From contig NZ_OZ244942.1 of NCBI RefSeq assembly GCF_965222285.1, positions 2,542,001-2,606,000 of the forward strand: DNA of 64,000 nt, in the 5' to 3' direction. Position 1 is the stretch's first letter. Each line of letters begins with the position of its first letter. This document shows, one piece after another, positions 8,397 to 17,856 of the stretch. The notes beneath the pieces were generated by a model, which saw only the letters and a program-made list of their open reading frames with translations, did not search any database and had not been told where the DNA came from. Both the position numbers and the translations under genes were made by a program. Source of the DNA: Tepidicaulis sp002389665. Lineage in GTDB: Bacteria; Pseudomonadota; Alphaproteobacteria; Parvibaculales; Parvibaculaceae.

Positions 8397-9092
8397 TTAA
8401 ATACCCTGGCCTTCCACTTCTTCGGAAAGCTGCTCCACCGCTTCTTGCGCGCCGGGCAGATGAGGATAGACCTTCAGCACCTTGCGGTAAGCGGAAAGCG
8501 CCCCTTCCTTGTCTCCCAGCTCATTGAGCAAAAGCGCGAGCCCCCCCAGCGCGCCGAAATGGCGCGGCTCGAGGCGCAGCGTCTGTTCGATGTCTTTGAG
8601 CGCGCGCTGATAATCTTCCATCAGATAATAAAGCGTGGCGCGCTTCGACCAGCCTTCCGCATAGCCCGGCGCGAGCGTCGTCACTTGCGTGAAATAAATC
8701 AGCGCCTCGCCCTGCTCGCCCGCCGCCATGGCGCCGAGCCCCTGATCCATCAGATAATCGATGCTGGCGCTGCCCGAATTCGTCCAGAGCTTCCAGATCG
8801 CCGCTTCCACGATCTTGGCCTGTTCGGGGTTTTTGGCTTCTTTCAAACGGTCGAAAAGGGAATCGAGAAACGCCTCGCGCGAGGCAAATTCATCCGCCGG
8901 CAAAGCATCCTTGGAAGGCGCAGCTTCTTTGCCAGCCTCCGCTCCCGCCTCAGGCTCCACTGCCTCCGGGCGCGCATCCGGCGTCAGCCCAAAGCGTTCC
9001 TTCAGCCCCTGCCCGGTTTCCGCCTGGGCAGCGCTTGTCATTACCGCAAAGAAAAGACCACCCATCAGGGCAGTGAGAACAGGGGGCTTCAT
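8397..9092 (-). CDS. Exported tetratricopeptide-repeat protein
   Basis: From the ATG at 9092 this is a 231-residue protein. A TTG 21 bases upstream is in frame, but the ATG has GAGG just before it. A signal peptide (about residues 1-24, ending AAQA) precedes a low-complexity Ala/Glu/Pro linker. Helical repeats follow, the clearest being YAEGWSKRATLYYLMEDYQR, LRLEPRHFGALGGLALLLNE and ALSAYRKVLKVYPHLPGA, which fit TPR units. It is probably a periplasmic scaffold or interaction protein. No enzymatic domain is visible. Confidence 0.85.
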   Translation of the reverse strand: MKPPVLTALMGGLFFAVMTSAAQAETGQGLKERFGLTPDARPEAVEPEAGAEAGKEAAPSKDALPADEFASREAFLDSLFDRLKEAKNPEQAKIVEAAIWKLWTNSGSASIDYLMDQGLGAMAAGEQGEALIYFTQVTTLAPGYAEGWSKRATLYYLMEDYQRALKDIEQTLRLEPRHFGALGGLALLLNELGDKEGALSAYRKVLKVYPHLPGAQEAVEQLSEEVEGQGI

Positions 9093-9189
9093 GACCTCAA
9101 CGATAGTGCGCAAGAGGCCGCTTGGCCATGGGGCAGGCGAAAAGAACCTGAAAAGGTTCCCCCCGCCCCATCACAAGCCGGTGATGACA

Positions 9190-10248
9190 TCAGGCCGAAT
9201 TCAGGTCTTCCAGCTCGCAGCCCGGGAATTCCGTAATGAAATCGGGTCCGAAAACACTTGAAGGTGTCTGATAGCCCGGCACCGCATTGCCCTGCATGAC
9301 GCGGCGCACGATCTCCAGCGAGGTGAGCGCGGTCAGCGAATAGCCCTCCGGCGTGCGCAGGCGCGAAACCACCCGGTCGCCCGCCGCGTTCACCGCCTCG
9401 CCGAGCAGGATGGAATAACCTTCGGCGCGCTGGGCATCGTCCGGACCTTCCGGCTGCTGATCGATCTTTTTCTTCAGCATCCGCTGGGCCGGCCCGGTGC
9501 TGAGCAGCCAGCGCAGGAAGGGGCCGATATTCGCCGCCTGTTCAAGCTGCGCCGTTGCCTCGAAATAGACCGTGATATTGGGAATGCCGGTCGAATGGTA
9601 AGCGGTCGAAACATCGCCCCAGCCCACGGCAACGCTTTTCTTCACGCCCTGGCCGAAATCGATCTCACGCACGAGCGGGGCTTTGGAAGAAAGAATTTTG
9701 CCCTCGCGCCGGATGCGCGTGCCGAAGCGGATGCTCTCCACCCCCGTTTTCGCCGTGCCGCGCGACATGGAGCCGAGGCCGGAAATGGCAAGCGTCAGCT
9801 CGCTGGCATCGGGCATGCGCCGTTTCATATGCGCGGCAAGACAGTCGGAGGGCACGACGTCGAAGCCGACGCCGGGCATCAGCATGACGCCTGCCTGTTT
9901 GGCTTCCGCATCGCGCGCGGCGCACGCCTCGAAGACATCGATCTCGCCGGTAATGTCGAGATAATGCGTGCCCGTTGCGATGCAGGCATCGACCATCTGC
10001 CGGGAGGTCTGGGAGAAGGGGCCGGCAATATGCAGGACCACATCGACCTCCTTCAAAACTTTCTCAAGACCTGCCCGGTCGTTCAGGTCCACGGTGCGGT
10101 GCTCGAAAGCGACCTGGCCGGCCACGCTTTTCAGCTTGGCGGGGCTGCGCCCGCCCAGAATGGGCCGCAGCCCCTGCTGCTTGGCCGTACGGGCAACCAG
10201 TTTACCGGTATAGCCGGTCGCTCCGTAGATCAGGATACGATCAGGCAT
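9190..10248 (-). CDS. Saccharopine dehydrogenase NADP-binding domain protein (enoyl-reductase type)
   Basis: This 352-residue protein starts with a Rossmann fold, ILIYGATGYTGKLVARTA, then a GGRSPAKL phosphate-binding turn. It continues as the saccharopine dehydrogenase/trans-acting enoyl reductase family (LHIAGPFSQTSRQMVDACI, THYLDITGEIDVF, VMLMPGVGFDVVPSDCLA). Such proteins reduce lipid or polyketide-like intermediates in some organisms, but the substrate here is unknown. A strong GGAGGAG lies before the ATG. It is probably cytoplasmic. Confidence 0.85.
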   Translation of the reverse strand: MPDRILIYGATGYTGKLVARTAKQQGLRPILGGRSPAKLKSVAGQVAFEHRTVDLNDRAGLEKVLKEVDVVLHIAGPFSQTSRQMVDACIATGTHYLDITGEIDVFEACAARDAEAKQAGVMLMPGVGFDVVPSDCLAAHMKRRMPDASELTLAISGLGSMSRGTAKTGVESIRFGTRIRREGKILSSKAPLVREIDFGQGVKKSVAVGWGDVSTAYHSTGIPNITVYFEATAQLEQAANIGPFLRWLLSTGPAQRMLKKKIDQQPEGPDDAQRAEGYSILLGEAVNAAGDRVVSRLRTPEGYSLTALTSLEIVRRVMQGNAVPGYQTPSSVFGPDFITEFPGCELEDLNSA

Positions 10249-10319
10249 GGTCTTTCTCCTCCATACTGCGCGCCTTAATCACTCGCAGCGGCGCAGTGAA
10301 AATTCAAGTGGCAGGTTTC

Positions 10320-10973
10320 CTATCCCGCCCGTCCCTTGTCTGGCAAGAGCCCATGCGCGCAAAGCGCGCCTTGAAGCCCTGCTGGGGTCTCGAAAACATG
10401 CCCATGCATGCCAAGTGCCTCGGCGGCGGCGATGTTCTCGGCCAGATCGTCGACGAAAAGCGCCTCGCCCGGCGAAAGCCGGAACCGGGAAAGCGCCAGC
10501 CGGTAAATTTCAGGATCGGGTTTGCGCAAACGTTCCTGCCCCGACACCAACACATCCTCGAAGAGGTCCAGGAACGCATAATGCGCCTTCGTGCCCGGCA
10601 CGGCGCGGTGCGGCGGCCAGACCTGATGCGGCCAGTTCGTCAATCCGTAAAGCTTGATGCCTGCCCCATGCAGCGCATGGACAAGCGCGACACTTTCCTC
10701 AATGAGCCCAGTGAGAAACGAGCCCCAGTCTTTTTCATAGACCTCGATGAGATGACGCGCATGAGGATGCTTTTCTTTCAGCGGCGCAAGACAGGCCTCC
10801 ATCTCCCGCTCATCGTCGTGAACGGCATCGTAAATCTCGCGGAAGAGCGTGCGGAAAAACGCATCGAGCGCCGCGTCGCTATCGAAATGCGCGCGGTAGC
10901 GGGCGCGCGCATCCCAGCCGATCAGCACATTGCCCATATCGAAGATAACGGCCTTCGGGCGCCCTTCCCTCAT
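10320..10973 (-). CDS. HAD-superfamily hydrolase, copy 2 of a tandem pair
   Basis: This 217-residue protein carries FDMGNVLIGWD at the N-terminus. The usual DxD motif reads DMG, as in the YihX/epoxide-hydrolase-like HAD branch. Further HAD motifs are YGLTNWPHQV (motif II), the Lys in RKPDPEIYRLA (motif III) and FVDDLAENIAAA (motif IV). It is likely a small-molecule phosphatase or haloacid-dehalogenase-like hydrolase. Its ATG overlaps the stop of the upstream paralogue by four bases (ATGA), so the two genes are translationally coupled. Confidence 0.88.
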   Translation of the reverse strand: MREGRPKAVIFDMGNVLIGWDARARYRAHFDSDAALDAFFRTLFREIYDAVHDDEREMEACLAPLKEKHPHARHLIEVYEKDWGSFLTGLIEESVALVHALHGAGIKLYGLTNWPHQVWPPHRAVPGTKAHYAFLDLFEDVLVSGQERLRKPDPEIYRLALSRFRLSPGEALFVDDLAENIAAAEALGMHGHVFETPAGLQGALCAHGLLPDKGRAG

Positions 10974-11587
10974 GACACCTCCAAAAGCCCGAGCTGAGTA
11001 AGCTCGCGGGCAAGCCCATCCGCATTCTGGAAATGATGCCCGTACATGCCCAGCTTTTCGGCGGTGCGCACATTGGGCGCGGAATCGTCGATATAAAGCG
11101 TGCGTTGAACGGGTAGTCCCGCACGGGCGATGAGAATCTCATAAAGCCGGGGATCGGGTTTCAGCGTCTTTTCCTCGCCCGAGACGACCGTCACCTCCAG
11201 CGCCTGCATGGCCGGATAAAGCGCGTGCAGCTTGGGATAGATGCTTGAGGGCATATTGGTGAGGCCGTGCAGCGCGAAGCCTTTCTCCTTCAGCGTTCCG
11301 ACTAGCGCTTCCATGCCCGGCACCGCGCCGGGCGACATTTCCAGATAGCGCGCGCCCCAGATGTCGATGAGCCCATGATGATCCGGATGGCGGGCTTTCA
11401 GCTTCTCGGCATTTTCCTCAAAAGAGACGCCGGCATCATGGGCGATATGCCAGTCCATGGTGCACACGTTGGAAAGGAAGGCCTCCATCTCCGCCTCCCG
11501 CTCGAAATGCTTGCGGTAAAGATGGCGCGGGTTCCATTCCACCAGCACATTGCCGATATCGAACACCACATGGGTAATGCCGCTCAA
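10970..11587 (-). CDS. HAD-superfamily hydrolase, copy 1 of a tandem pair
   Basis: This 205-residue protein reads from a TTG start at 11587, chosen because GGAGG lies five bases upstream and no in-frame ATG is nearby. HAD motifs are FDIGNVLVEWNPRHLY, LHGLTNMPSS, TLKPDPRLYEIL and YIDDSAPNVRTA. It is clearly paralogous to the gene that follows it, which shares the same motif order and the C-terminal GMYGHHF-type ending. A recent tandem duplication with divergence is inferred. The substrates are unknown. Confidence 0.88.
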   Translation of the reverse strand: MSGITHVVFDIGNVLVEWNPRHLYRKHFEREAEMEAFLSNVCTMDWHIAHDAGVSFEENAEKLKARHPDHHGLIDIWGARYLEMSPGAVPGMEALVGTLKEKGFALHGLTNMPSSIYPKLHALYPAMQALEVTVVSGEEKTLKPDPRLYEILIARAGLPVQRTLYIDDSAPNVRTAEKLGMYGHHFQNADGLARELTQLGLLEVS

Positions 11588-11643
11588 GCTCTCCTCCCCA
11601 CCTTCTCCGGTTTTGGCCGAATCGCGAAAGTCATTATGCCAAA

Positions 11644-11675
11644 CAAAAAGGCCGCACCCGAAGGCACGGCCTTTT
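11644..11675 (-). terminator. Rho-independent terminator of rpmJ
   Basis: On the minus strand AAGGCCGTGCC and GTGCGGCCTT form a stem around a TTCGG loop, followed by TTTTTG. It lies 40 bases after the rpmJ stop. Confidence 0.85.
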
Positions 11676-11715
11676 CAAACTCTATCGCAGCGCCGAAGCG
11701 GCTGCCACGCCTCGC

Positions 11716-11841
11716 TTAGCCCTGGCGGGCCTTGAAGCGGCGGTTCGTCTTGTTGATCACATAAAGACGGCCTTTGCGGCGCACGATACGGTTGTCCCGA
11801 TGGCGGCTGCGCAGCGACTTAAGCGAATTTCTGACTTTCAT
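11716..11841 (-). CDS. rpmJ: 50S ribosomal protein L36, cysteine-free form
   Basis: This 41-residue frame begins MKVRNSLKSLRSRHRDNRIV and ends KTNRRFKARQG, the standard alphaproteobacterial L36. It lacks every cysteine and so cannot bind the zinc that the C+ form holds. The C- form works without zinc. The gene stands alone, with 292 bases of upstream spacer and a clear terminator, and is too short for many gene finders. Confidence 0.95.
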   Translation of the reverse strand: MKVRNSLKSLRSRHRDNRIVRRKGRLYVINKTNRRFKARQG

Positions 11842-12133
11842 GGGCCCGTCCTCTGGGATGGTTCGCTGGGCATTGGGACAGGCTGAAAAGCGCCCGCACC
11901 CGGCGACCGGCGGAAATTGGAAACTGGGCGCGGAACCTAAGGGGAGAATGCCCCCCTGTCAACCGGGCAAACAGCGCCTTTTCCGGGCTTTTTTGCCACC
12001 AGGCCGCCCCCATATGCTTCCCAGCGTCCCATGCAGGTCCCATGTAGGCCCCATCCAGGCTTTGCAAAGCCCGGCCAGCCGCGCTAGACCATGGCGCAAA
12101 AGATGACGCAGGCGCCATTTTTACGGAATTATC

Positions 12134-13150
12134 ATGAGTAACCAGCCAGAAATCGCCCTTTTTCCGGAAGAAGACCTCATTCACCACCGCCCGGACTGGT
12201 TCCGCAAGGCGCTGGCCGAAGAAGGCGAAACCCGGTTCGTGACTTCCGAGGGCACGAAAATCCATTACCGGTTCTGGAAAGCGAAGCGGGCGGACCGGCC
12301 GGGCCTCGTCTTCGTTCATGGTAACGGCGCCCATGCGCGCTGGTTCGACTTCATCGCTCCCCAGCTCACGGACGATTATAACGTCGCCTCCATGGACCTG
12401 CCGGGCATGGGCGATAGCGGCTGGCGCACCGAATATACCCGCGAGACCTATGCTCATGCCATCGCCGCCGTCGCCTTCGAAGGCGGGCTCGGCGAAAAGC
12501 CGGTCATTGTCGGCCATTCCTTCGGCGGTTTCGTCACACTGATCACCGGCGGCCTTTATGGCGACCGGCTCGGCGGCGTCATGCTCTGCGACTTCCGCGT
12601 CTGCCCGCCCGAAAACGCGATGGAATGGTTTAAGAACGATCCCCCGCGCCGGGCAACACGCATCTATCCGGATTTCGAAACGGCGGCGGCCCGCTTCCGC
12701 CTTGCCCCGCTGCAGGACTGCGTGAACCGCTATATCCTGGATTACATCGGCGGCCATTCGCTCATCGAAGTGAAAGAAGGCGAAGACCGGGGCCGCGGCC
12801 CGGAAGCGGCGAGCGGCTGGACCTGGAAATTCGATCCCTTCGCCTATGAAGGCCTGCATATGGGCCCGGACCATGCCGAGATGTACCGCACCATGCCCTG
12901 CAAGGTCGCCGGTATCTACGGCGCGCAGAGCAAGGATTATGATCCCGAGACCATCGCCTTCATGCGCAAGACCCGGCCCGATGCGCCGATCTTCACCATT
13001 CCCCATGCCCAGCACCACATCATGCTGGACCAGCCCATCGCTTTTTCCAGCGCCGTTCACGCGCTGATGAGCTCCTGGGAAGCGGAAGGCGCGCTCGGCG
13101 CAAAGGCTGGCGCCCCCAAAACCGGTGACCTCTGCGCGGCGGCGGAATAA
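12134..13150 (+). CDS. Alpha/beta hydrolase
   Basis: This 338-residue cytoplasmic protein has FVHGNGAHARWFDFIAPQL (oxyanion loop), SMDLPGMGDSGWR, the nucleophile elbow VGHSFGGFV, and a late His in IPHAQHHIMLDQ. This gives a complete Ser-acid-His set, although the acid cannot be assigned with certainty. It differs in sequence from the hydrolases at 7312 and 46645. The substrate is unknown. It has its own 292-base upstream spacer shared with divergent rpmJ. Confidence 0.87.
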   Translation: MSNQPEIALFPEEDLIHHRPDWFRKALAEEGETRFVTSEGTKIHYRFWKAKRADRPGLVFVHGNGAHARWFDFIAPQLTDDYNVASMDLPGMGDSGWRTEYTRETYAHAIAAVAFEGGLGEKPVIVGHSFGGFVTLITGGLYGDRLGGVMLCDFRVCPPENAMEWFKNDPPRRATRIYPDFETAAARFRLAPLQDCVNRYILDYIGGHSLIEVKEGEDRGRGPEAASGWTWKFDPFAYEGLHMGPDHAEMYRTMPCKVAGIYGAQSKDYDPETIAFMRKTRPDAPIFTIPHAQHHIMLDQPIAFSSAVHALMSSWEAEGALGAKAGAPKTGDLCAAAE

Positions 13151-13166
13151 GGCCACCGCGCCTTTC

Positions 13167-13529
13167 TCACGCGGTCAAAAGAAACAGCGGCGCCAAATGC
13201 AGCGCGCCGATGGTAAACTCCGTGGTCGTGCCCATGAGATTGGGCCCGTTGACGATCCTGTCCGCGATCATGGAAGCGGTGCGCGCGATGGCCGCGCCGA
13301 ACCAGGCCGCCGCGCCGACGAGATAAAGCATCGGCTCGCCGCCCAGAAGAATAGCTGCCTCCATGCCGACAAAGAGCCCGCCATAAGTCGCGCGCACTTC
13401 CGAGACGCCGTGCGGCGCCCCCTCACGCAGGCCGAGGCCCACAAGCCTCAAGGCTGCATGCGGACGCAGCAGCCCAAGCGCGCCGAGCCCAAGGCCCGAC
13501 AGCGCGCCAAGCAGTCCGAGATAGAACAT
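13167..13529 (-). CDS. DUF4345 family membrane protein
   Basis: This 120-residue hydrophobic protein has about four transmembrane helices. It carries the DUF4345 hallmark EVRATYGGLFVGMEAAILLGG near the middle and ends in a further helix. It is predicted to sit in the inner membrane. The function is unknown. It converges on the hydrolase gene to its left, whose stop is 16 bases away. Confidence 0.75.
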   Translation of the reverse strand: MFYLGLLGALSGLGLGALGLLRPHAALRLVGLGLREGAPHGVSEVRATYGGLFVGMEAAILLGGEPMLYLVGAAAWFGAAIARTASMIADRIVNGPNLMGTTTEFTIGALHLAPLFLLTA

Positions 13530-13792
13530 ATTCCGCTCCTTCTTCCTCTTTTTCTTTCTGCCGCTTACCGCCGATAAACCGTCCCGCTTCGGGAAACCGG
13601 GCCAATTCAGCGTGACCTTCCCGCATCACCGGGCAAGAACCGGCCCGGCACACGCCTTTATCCCCGCCCCATACCTTGGCGCCCTTAGCCCAAGCCCCCA
13701 CTATAGAGCCGCGAGGTTGGATCGCTGGGGACATGCAGCCCGGTTCAACAAACCGGCTTTAGAAAGATACGCAAGAAGACGGAAGTAAGTTC

Positions 13793-14575
13793 ATGGACCC
13801 CCTTGAAAGGGCCCCGGAAAATGAGGGCCCGGCGGCAGACCCGGCCCTAGATACGCCCGCGCGAGAGCCAGCGCCTGAGCCGCGCCCGGCCGTGGAAGGG
13901 CGCGATATCCTGATTATTCCGTTTGTGGCTTTCGCCATCACCGTTCTGGCCGCCGCTATCTGGCGCTTCTTCCCGCCGGATTTTTTAAGCACGCTCGACG
14001 GCGCCCTGCTGCCCCATCTCATCGCCGCTGTTCTTTATCTCATTACGCTTATCACCTGGGGCGCGATCCTCGCCGCGCGGCGCATCCCGCCTGCCCGCGC
14101 AGGGCTTCGCACAACCCGGCCGCGCTGGGTACTCATCACGCTGGCACTCTGGACCGGCTTCATCCTCATCTTTGCCGGGCTCAATCTCTGGCTAAATGCG
14201 GAAGGCGTGGAACTCATCGAAGAGCAGAACCGGCAGGTGCTCGGCAATGGCAACATTCTGCTGACCTTAGCAGTGCTCGGCCTGCTGGCGCCCGTTGCGG
14301 AAGAAATTTATTTCCGCGGCGTTTTTTTTGCCTGGCTGCGCGCGAGGATCGGCGTTTTTGCAGCGGCCTTTCTCACCAGCGCCTTTTTTGCCGCCGTGCA
14401 CACCAACTACATGGTGGGCGACGGGGCGGCGACGGCGCTCGCGCTCGCACAGATCGGCACGCTCGGCTTTATCTGCGCCCTGCTCTATCAGAAATCGGGA
14501 TCGCTACTGCCCGCCATTCTCTTTCACATGACGAACAATCTCATTGTGACCGTCGCTACCGCGAGCGCGCTTTAA
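13793..14575 (+). CDS. CPBP family intramembrane metalloprotease (CAAX-like)
   Basis: This 260-residue membrane protein has a Pro/Glu-rich cytoplasmic N-terminus (about residues 1-38), then roughly seven or eight helices. The CPBP/Abi motif 1 is VAEEIYFRG (EExxxR), motif 2 is FFAAVHTN (FxxxH) and motif 3 is LFHMTNN (HxxxN), so the glutamates and histidines of the metal site are all present. Relatives cleave prenylated proteins or protect against bacteriocins; here the substrate is unknown. It starts a single-gene unit. Confidence 0.9.
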   Translation: MDPLERAPENEGPAADPALDTPAREPAPEPRPAVEGRDILIIPFVAFAITVLAAAIWRFFPPDFLSTLDGALLPHLIAAVLYLITLITWGAILAARRIPPARAGLRTTRPRWVLITLALWTGFILIFAGLNLWLNAEGVELIEEQNRQVLGNGNILLTLAVLGLLAPVAEEIYFRGVFFAWLRARIGVFAAAFLTSAFFAAVHTNYMVGDGAATALALAQIGTLGFICALLYQKSGSLLPAILFHMTNNLIVTVATASAL

Positions 14576-14603
14576 TTCGTCAGTGGACGTGCCAGGGGAC
14601 CCA

Positions 14604-16190
14604 TCAGTGAACGTGAATGTCAGGGTCTTCATCTTCCTCGATGCTGTCCGACATATCGCGCACGGAAGGATGAAACGCCACATAGGCAAGGAAGCAGAGC
14701 ATCAGGCCCGCGCCGAGGAAGTACGGCGCTTCGGGCATCCACTGATAAAGCGGCATGCCGATGAGGGGATTGATAATGTGGCCGGTCGCCGCCGTCGAAC
14801 CGATGATCCCGGCAATCGCGCCCTGCTCGTTTGGAGAGACCATAAGCGAGCCTTTCGCCTGCAGCCCGGGGCGCAGGAAACCGAAACCGAGACCCGATAG
14901 CGCAAAGGCAGCGACGAGCAGCCCGTAACTGTCCCCGAAGCCCATCAGAACAAAAGCAATGGCGGTGATGCCCGCGCCCCAGCGCAGGAGAAATTGCACC
15001 GAGAGGTTGAAGCGCTGAATGAGTCCGATCTGCGCGAAAAGCGTCGCCATGGCCATGGCCATCAGCGCCACGCCCACCATCTGCGCCGCTTCCTTGCTGT
15101 CGAGATGCAGCTTGTCGATGAAATAGAAAGCGACGGTCTGCATGGCGATGGTCTGGCTGAAGGCAAGCACCACCCCCATGATGAGGATCGGAATGACGCG
15201 CCGGTCGGTCAGCGCCAGTTTCGGCTTTTCGTTTTCATCGCGCGCCGGCCGCGGCAATTTGCTGAGCGGCAGGATGACCCAGATCGGCGCCGCCGCTGCC
15301 GCCCCCACCGCGCCCATGAGCAGGATGCCCGTCCAGCGCACGGCGCGCGGGCTCGTCATGCCCAGCATGGCGGCAAGATCGCTCGCCACATGCTGCACGA
15401 GCGAGGTCATGGAAAAAGCAAGCGCGATCGCCATGACGATGGCGGAAAGCACGCGCGGGTCCTGCATGGACACTTTCAGGCTCTTGTCCCAGCGCCGCTT
15501 CTTGCGCTTGGGCGGCGTGCGCTCGGGCAGGAAAATCCAGATCGCAATGGCGCTGACAAAGGCAATGGCGGCCACCGCAAAGAAGGGCGCGAGAATATGG
15601 ATATTGGCGAGCGCCGCGGCAAAGCCCGGCCCGACGACGAGACCGATGCCGAAAGCCGCCCCGAGCGAGGCCACCGCCGAGGCGCGCTCCGAGCGCGAGG
15701 TGCGGTCGGCCACGTAAGCCTGCGCGGAAGGCTGCGCGCCCGACCCGAACGTGCCGAAAATCGCCCGCACGAACATCAGCATCGGAAAGACGAGAGCAAG
15801 GGAAATCCAGTTCGACAGGCCCGCAAGAACCACGAGCGCAAAGCCCGTCGTCGACACGGCAAAACCCGTCAGCCCGATCATGATGACGGGCTTGCGCCCG
15901 ATCACATCCGAGCGCCGCCCCCAGAACGTGCTGGAAAGCACCCAAAGAAAAGCAGAGAGCGAAAAGATGAGGCTGGTGTCCACCTCGCTCATGCCGAGAT
16001 CGCGGGCGATGGGCGGCAGGATGGCGAAGAAAAGGTTCTGCCCCATGCCGAGGCCGAGCAGACAGGCAAAGAGAATGCGGAAGGCGCGCTGGCGCTCGGC
16101 AGGCGTTGTCGCGCGCAGACCCGGCAGGTTTTCCCTGTCTGTTTCCGGAAGCTGTTTTTCTTTTTGATCTTCTGGAGCAGACATGGGCAT
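14604..16190 (-). CDS. Major facilitator superfamily transporter
   Basis: From the ATG at 16190 (a second ATG lies six bases later) this is a 528-residue, 12-helix MFS protein with a charged N-terminal tail. The loop 2-3 signature reads GRRSDVIGRKPVIMIG, typical of drug/metabolite proton antiporters. A long cytoplasmic central loop (PERTPPKRKKRRWDKSLK) separates the two halves. The C-terminal tail is acidic and contains histidines (DSIEEDEDPDIHVH). An efflux role is likely from the family, but the substrate is unknown. The length is somewhat above the usual 400-450 because of the loop and tails. Confidence 0.9.
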   Translation of the reverse strand: MPMSAPEDQKEKQLPETDRENLPGLRATTPAERQRAFRILFACLLGLGMGQNLFFAILPPIARDLGMSEVDTSLIFSLSAFLWVLSSTFWGRRSDVIGRKPVIMIGLTGFAVSTTGFALVVLAGLSNWISLALVFPMLMFVRAIFGTFGSGAQPSAQAYVADRTSRSERASAVASLGAAFGIGLVVGPGFAAALANIHILAPFFAVAAIAFVSAIAIWIFLPERTPPKRKKRRWDKSLKVSMQDPRVLSAIVMAIALAFSMTSLVQHVASDLAAMLGMTSPRAVRWTGILLMGAVGAAAAAPIWVILPLSKLPRPARDENEKPKLALTDRRVIPILIMGVVLAFSQTIAMQTVAFYFIDKLHLDSKEAAQMVGVALMAMAMATLFAQIGLIQRFNLSVQFLLRWGAGITAIAFVLMGFGDSYGLLVAAFALSGLGFGFLRPGLQAKGSLMVSPNEQGAIAGIIGSTAATGHIINPLIGMPLYQWMPEAPYFLGAGLMLCFLAYVAFHPSVRDMSDSIEEDEDPDIHVH

Positions 16191-16480
16191 TTCCGATCCG
16201 GCGGCAGGCGCACCTCGCGCGCCCCTCATTTACGCTATTCGGGCCCCCGCGCCAATGCCCGCAGGATAAATTACCGGAGATTCCCTCTCCCGCTTTTCAG
16301 GTTTCACATGTTCAAGAAGGACAATTTTGACGCAGCGGCGCCATGGCCGCGCGCCAGCGCCATTGACGCGCCTTGAGGAGCGGCTACCGTTCGCACGGGC
16401 GGTGACAAGCCCAGGGTCTGGGGAACCAAAGGACCGGCACAAATCCGGCACAAATAAAGACCGGAAAGGGAGGACGCGCG

Positions 16481-17709
16481 ATGGACCTGAAACTGAGCCC
16501 GAAACACGAGGCCTTCCGCGAGGAGGTGCGCGCCTTTCTCGATGAAAAGCTCACCCCCGAGCTTGCCGAGGCGGGCGCGCGCATGACCAGCGTCTATTCC
16601 GATTATGAAAGCTCCATGGCCTGGCACCGCATTCTTCACGCCAAGGGCTGGATCGCCCCCGGCTGGCCGGAAGAACATGGCGGCACCGGCTGGGACATCG
16701 TGCAGCGCTACATCTTCCAGAGCGAATGCGCGCGCGCCGGCACGCCCTCCATCTCGCCCATGGGGGTGGGCATGTGCGGGCCCGTGCTGATCGGCCACGG
16801 CACGAAAGAGCAGCAGGACTATTACCTGCCCCGCATTCTTTCCGGTGAGGATTTCTGGTGTCAGGGCTATTCCGAGCCTGGCTCCGGCTCCGACCTTGCC
16901 TCGCTGCAAATGAGCGCGGTGGAGGACGGGGACGATTTCATCTGCAACGGCACGAAAATCTGGACCACCCATGCCCAGCACGCCAACCGCGTCTTCTGCC
17001 TGGTACGTACCGACAATTCCGGCAAACCGCAGGAAGGCATCACCTTTGTGCTGATCGACATGGACACACCCGGCATCAATGTCGATCCCATCATCATGCT
17101 GACGGGCGAGCATATTCAGAACCAGATCTTCTTCACCGATGTACGCGTGCCGAAAAAGAATGTGGTGGGCGAGATCGGCAAAGGCTGGACGGTCGCCAAA
17201 TATCTGCTCGAATTCGAGCGCGGCAATGCCTATGCGCCGGGCCTGCATGAGCGGCTGAAGAAAATCCGCGCCATGGCCGCCGAAGAACGCTCCGGCGACG
17301 GCGCGCGGCTTTTGGACGATGCCGCCTTTGCCGGCAAGCTTGCCGAAGCCGAGGTTGAACTGACCGCCATCGAGTTCACCGAGCACCGCGTCCTTTCCAC
17401 GCTCTCGCAAGGCGGCGCGCCGGGCTCGGCCTCTTCCATGCTCAAAACCGCGGCACGGAAATGAGCCAGCGGCTGACCGAGCTCGCCATCGAGGCGGCGC
17501 AGTATTACATCGCCCCCTTCCAGCCTCATGCCACCCGTCCGGGCGGCCCGGTGCCGGGCTATAAAGCGCCCGCGCAACAGGACATTGCCGGGCCGGAGCA
17601 CAGCCTGACGGTGATGAGCAAATATCTGAACGACCGCGCCGGCTCCATCTATGCCGGCTCGAACGAAATTCAGCGCGGCATCATGTCGAAGGCGGTGCTG
17701 GGGCTTTAA
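16481..17709 (+). pseudogene. Acyl-CoA dehydrogenase, split by a single-base deletion
   Basis: The first 327 codons (16481-17464) encode an acyl-CoA dehydrogenase: N-terminal helices, GWPEEHGGTGWD, FAD/substrate segment GYSEPGSGSDLAS and KIWTTHAQHANR. The frame then ends in TAARK and a stop. The missing C-terminus (TELAIEAAQYY ... AGSNEIQRGIMSKAVLGL) continues 17461-17709 in another frame. Adding one C after ACC near 17449 restores LKTRGTEMSQRL, giving the roughly 409-residue family length. The first piece lacks the C-terminal helices around the flavin. This is either a real frameshift or a sequencing error in a C run. A strong AAAGGGAGG precedes the ATG. Confidence 0.85.
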
Positions 17710-17734
17710 GCGCTTCGCCCCTCTATTTCGCTTA

Positions 17735-17840
17735 CCCCCTCACCCCAACCCTCTCCCCTCCGGGGAGAGGGCTTTTGTTTCCCTCGCCCCTTGGGGAGAG
17801 GGAGGGGCCCATTGCGCCCAGCGATGGGAGGGTGAGGGGG
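17735..17840. repeat. Palindromic intergenic repeat, family A (complete unit)
   Basis: A roughly 105-base element is bounded by inverted CCCCCTCACC and GGTGAGGGGG and contains nested CTCTCCCC/GGGGAGAG arms. It fills the gap between the acyl-CoA dehydrogenase and the tetR gene. A related partial copy lies at 45671-45710. It has the look of a small dispersed REP/MITE-like element. Confidence 0.75.
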
Positions 17841-17856
17841 AAGCCGTATGGCACAA

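Noticed and set aside
11819..13156. A 445-codon minus-strand open frame opposite the hydrolase at 12134
   Set aside because: It overlaps rpmJ and the hydrolase; the hydrolase has a full catalytic motif set while this frame has none.
17461..17709. An independent 82-residue gene after the acyl-CoA dehydrogenase
   Set aside because: It is the C-terminal part of the same dehydrogenase in a shifted frame, with the typical AGSNEIQR ending; treated as one frameshifted gene.
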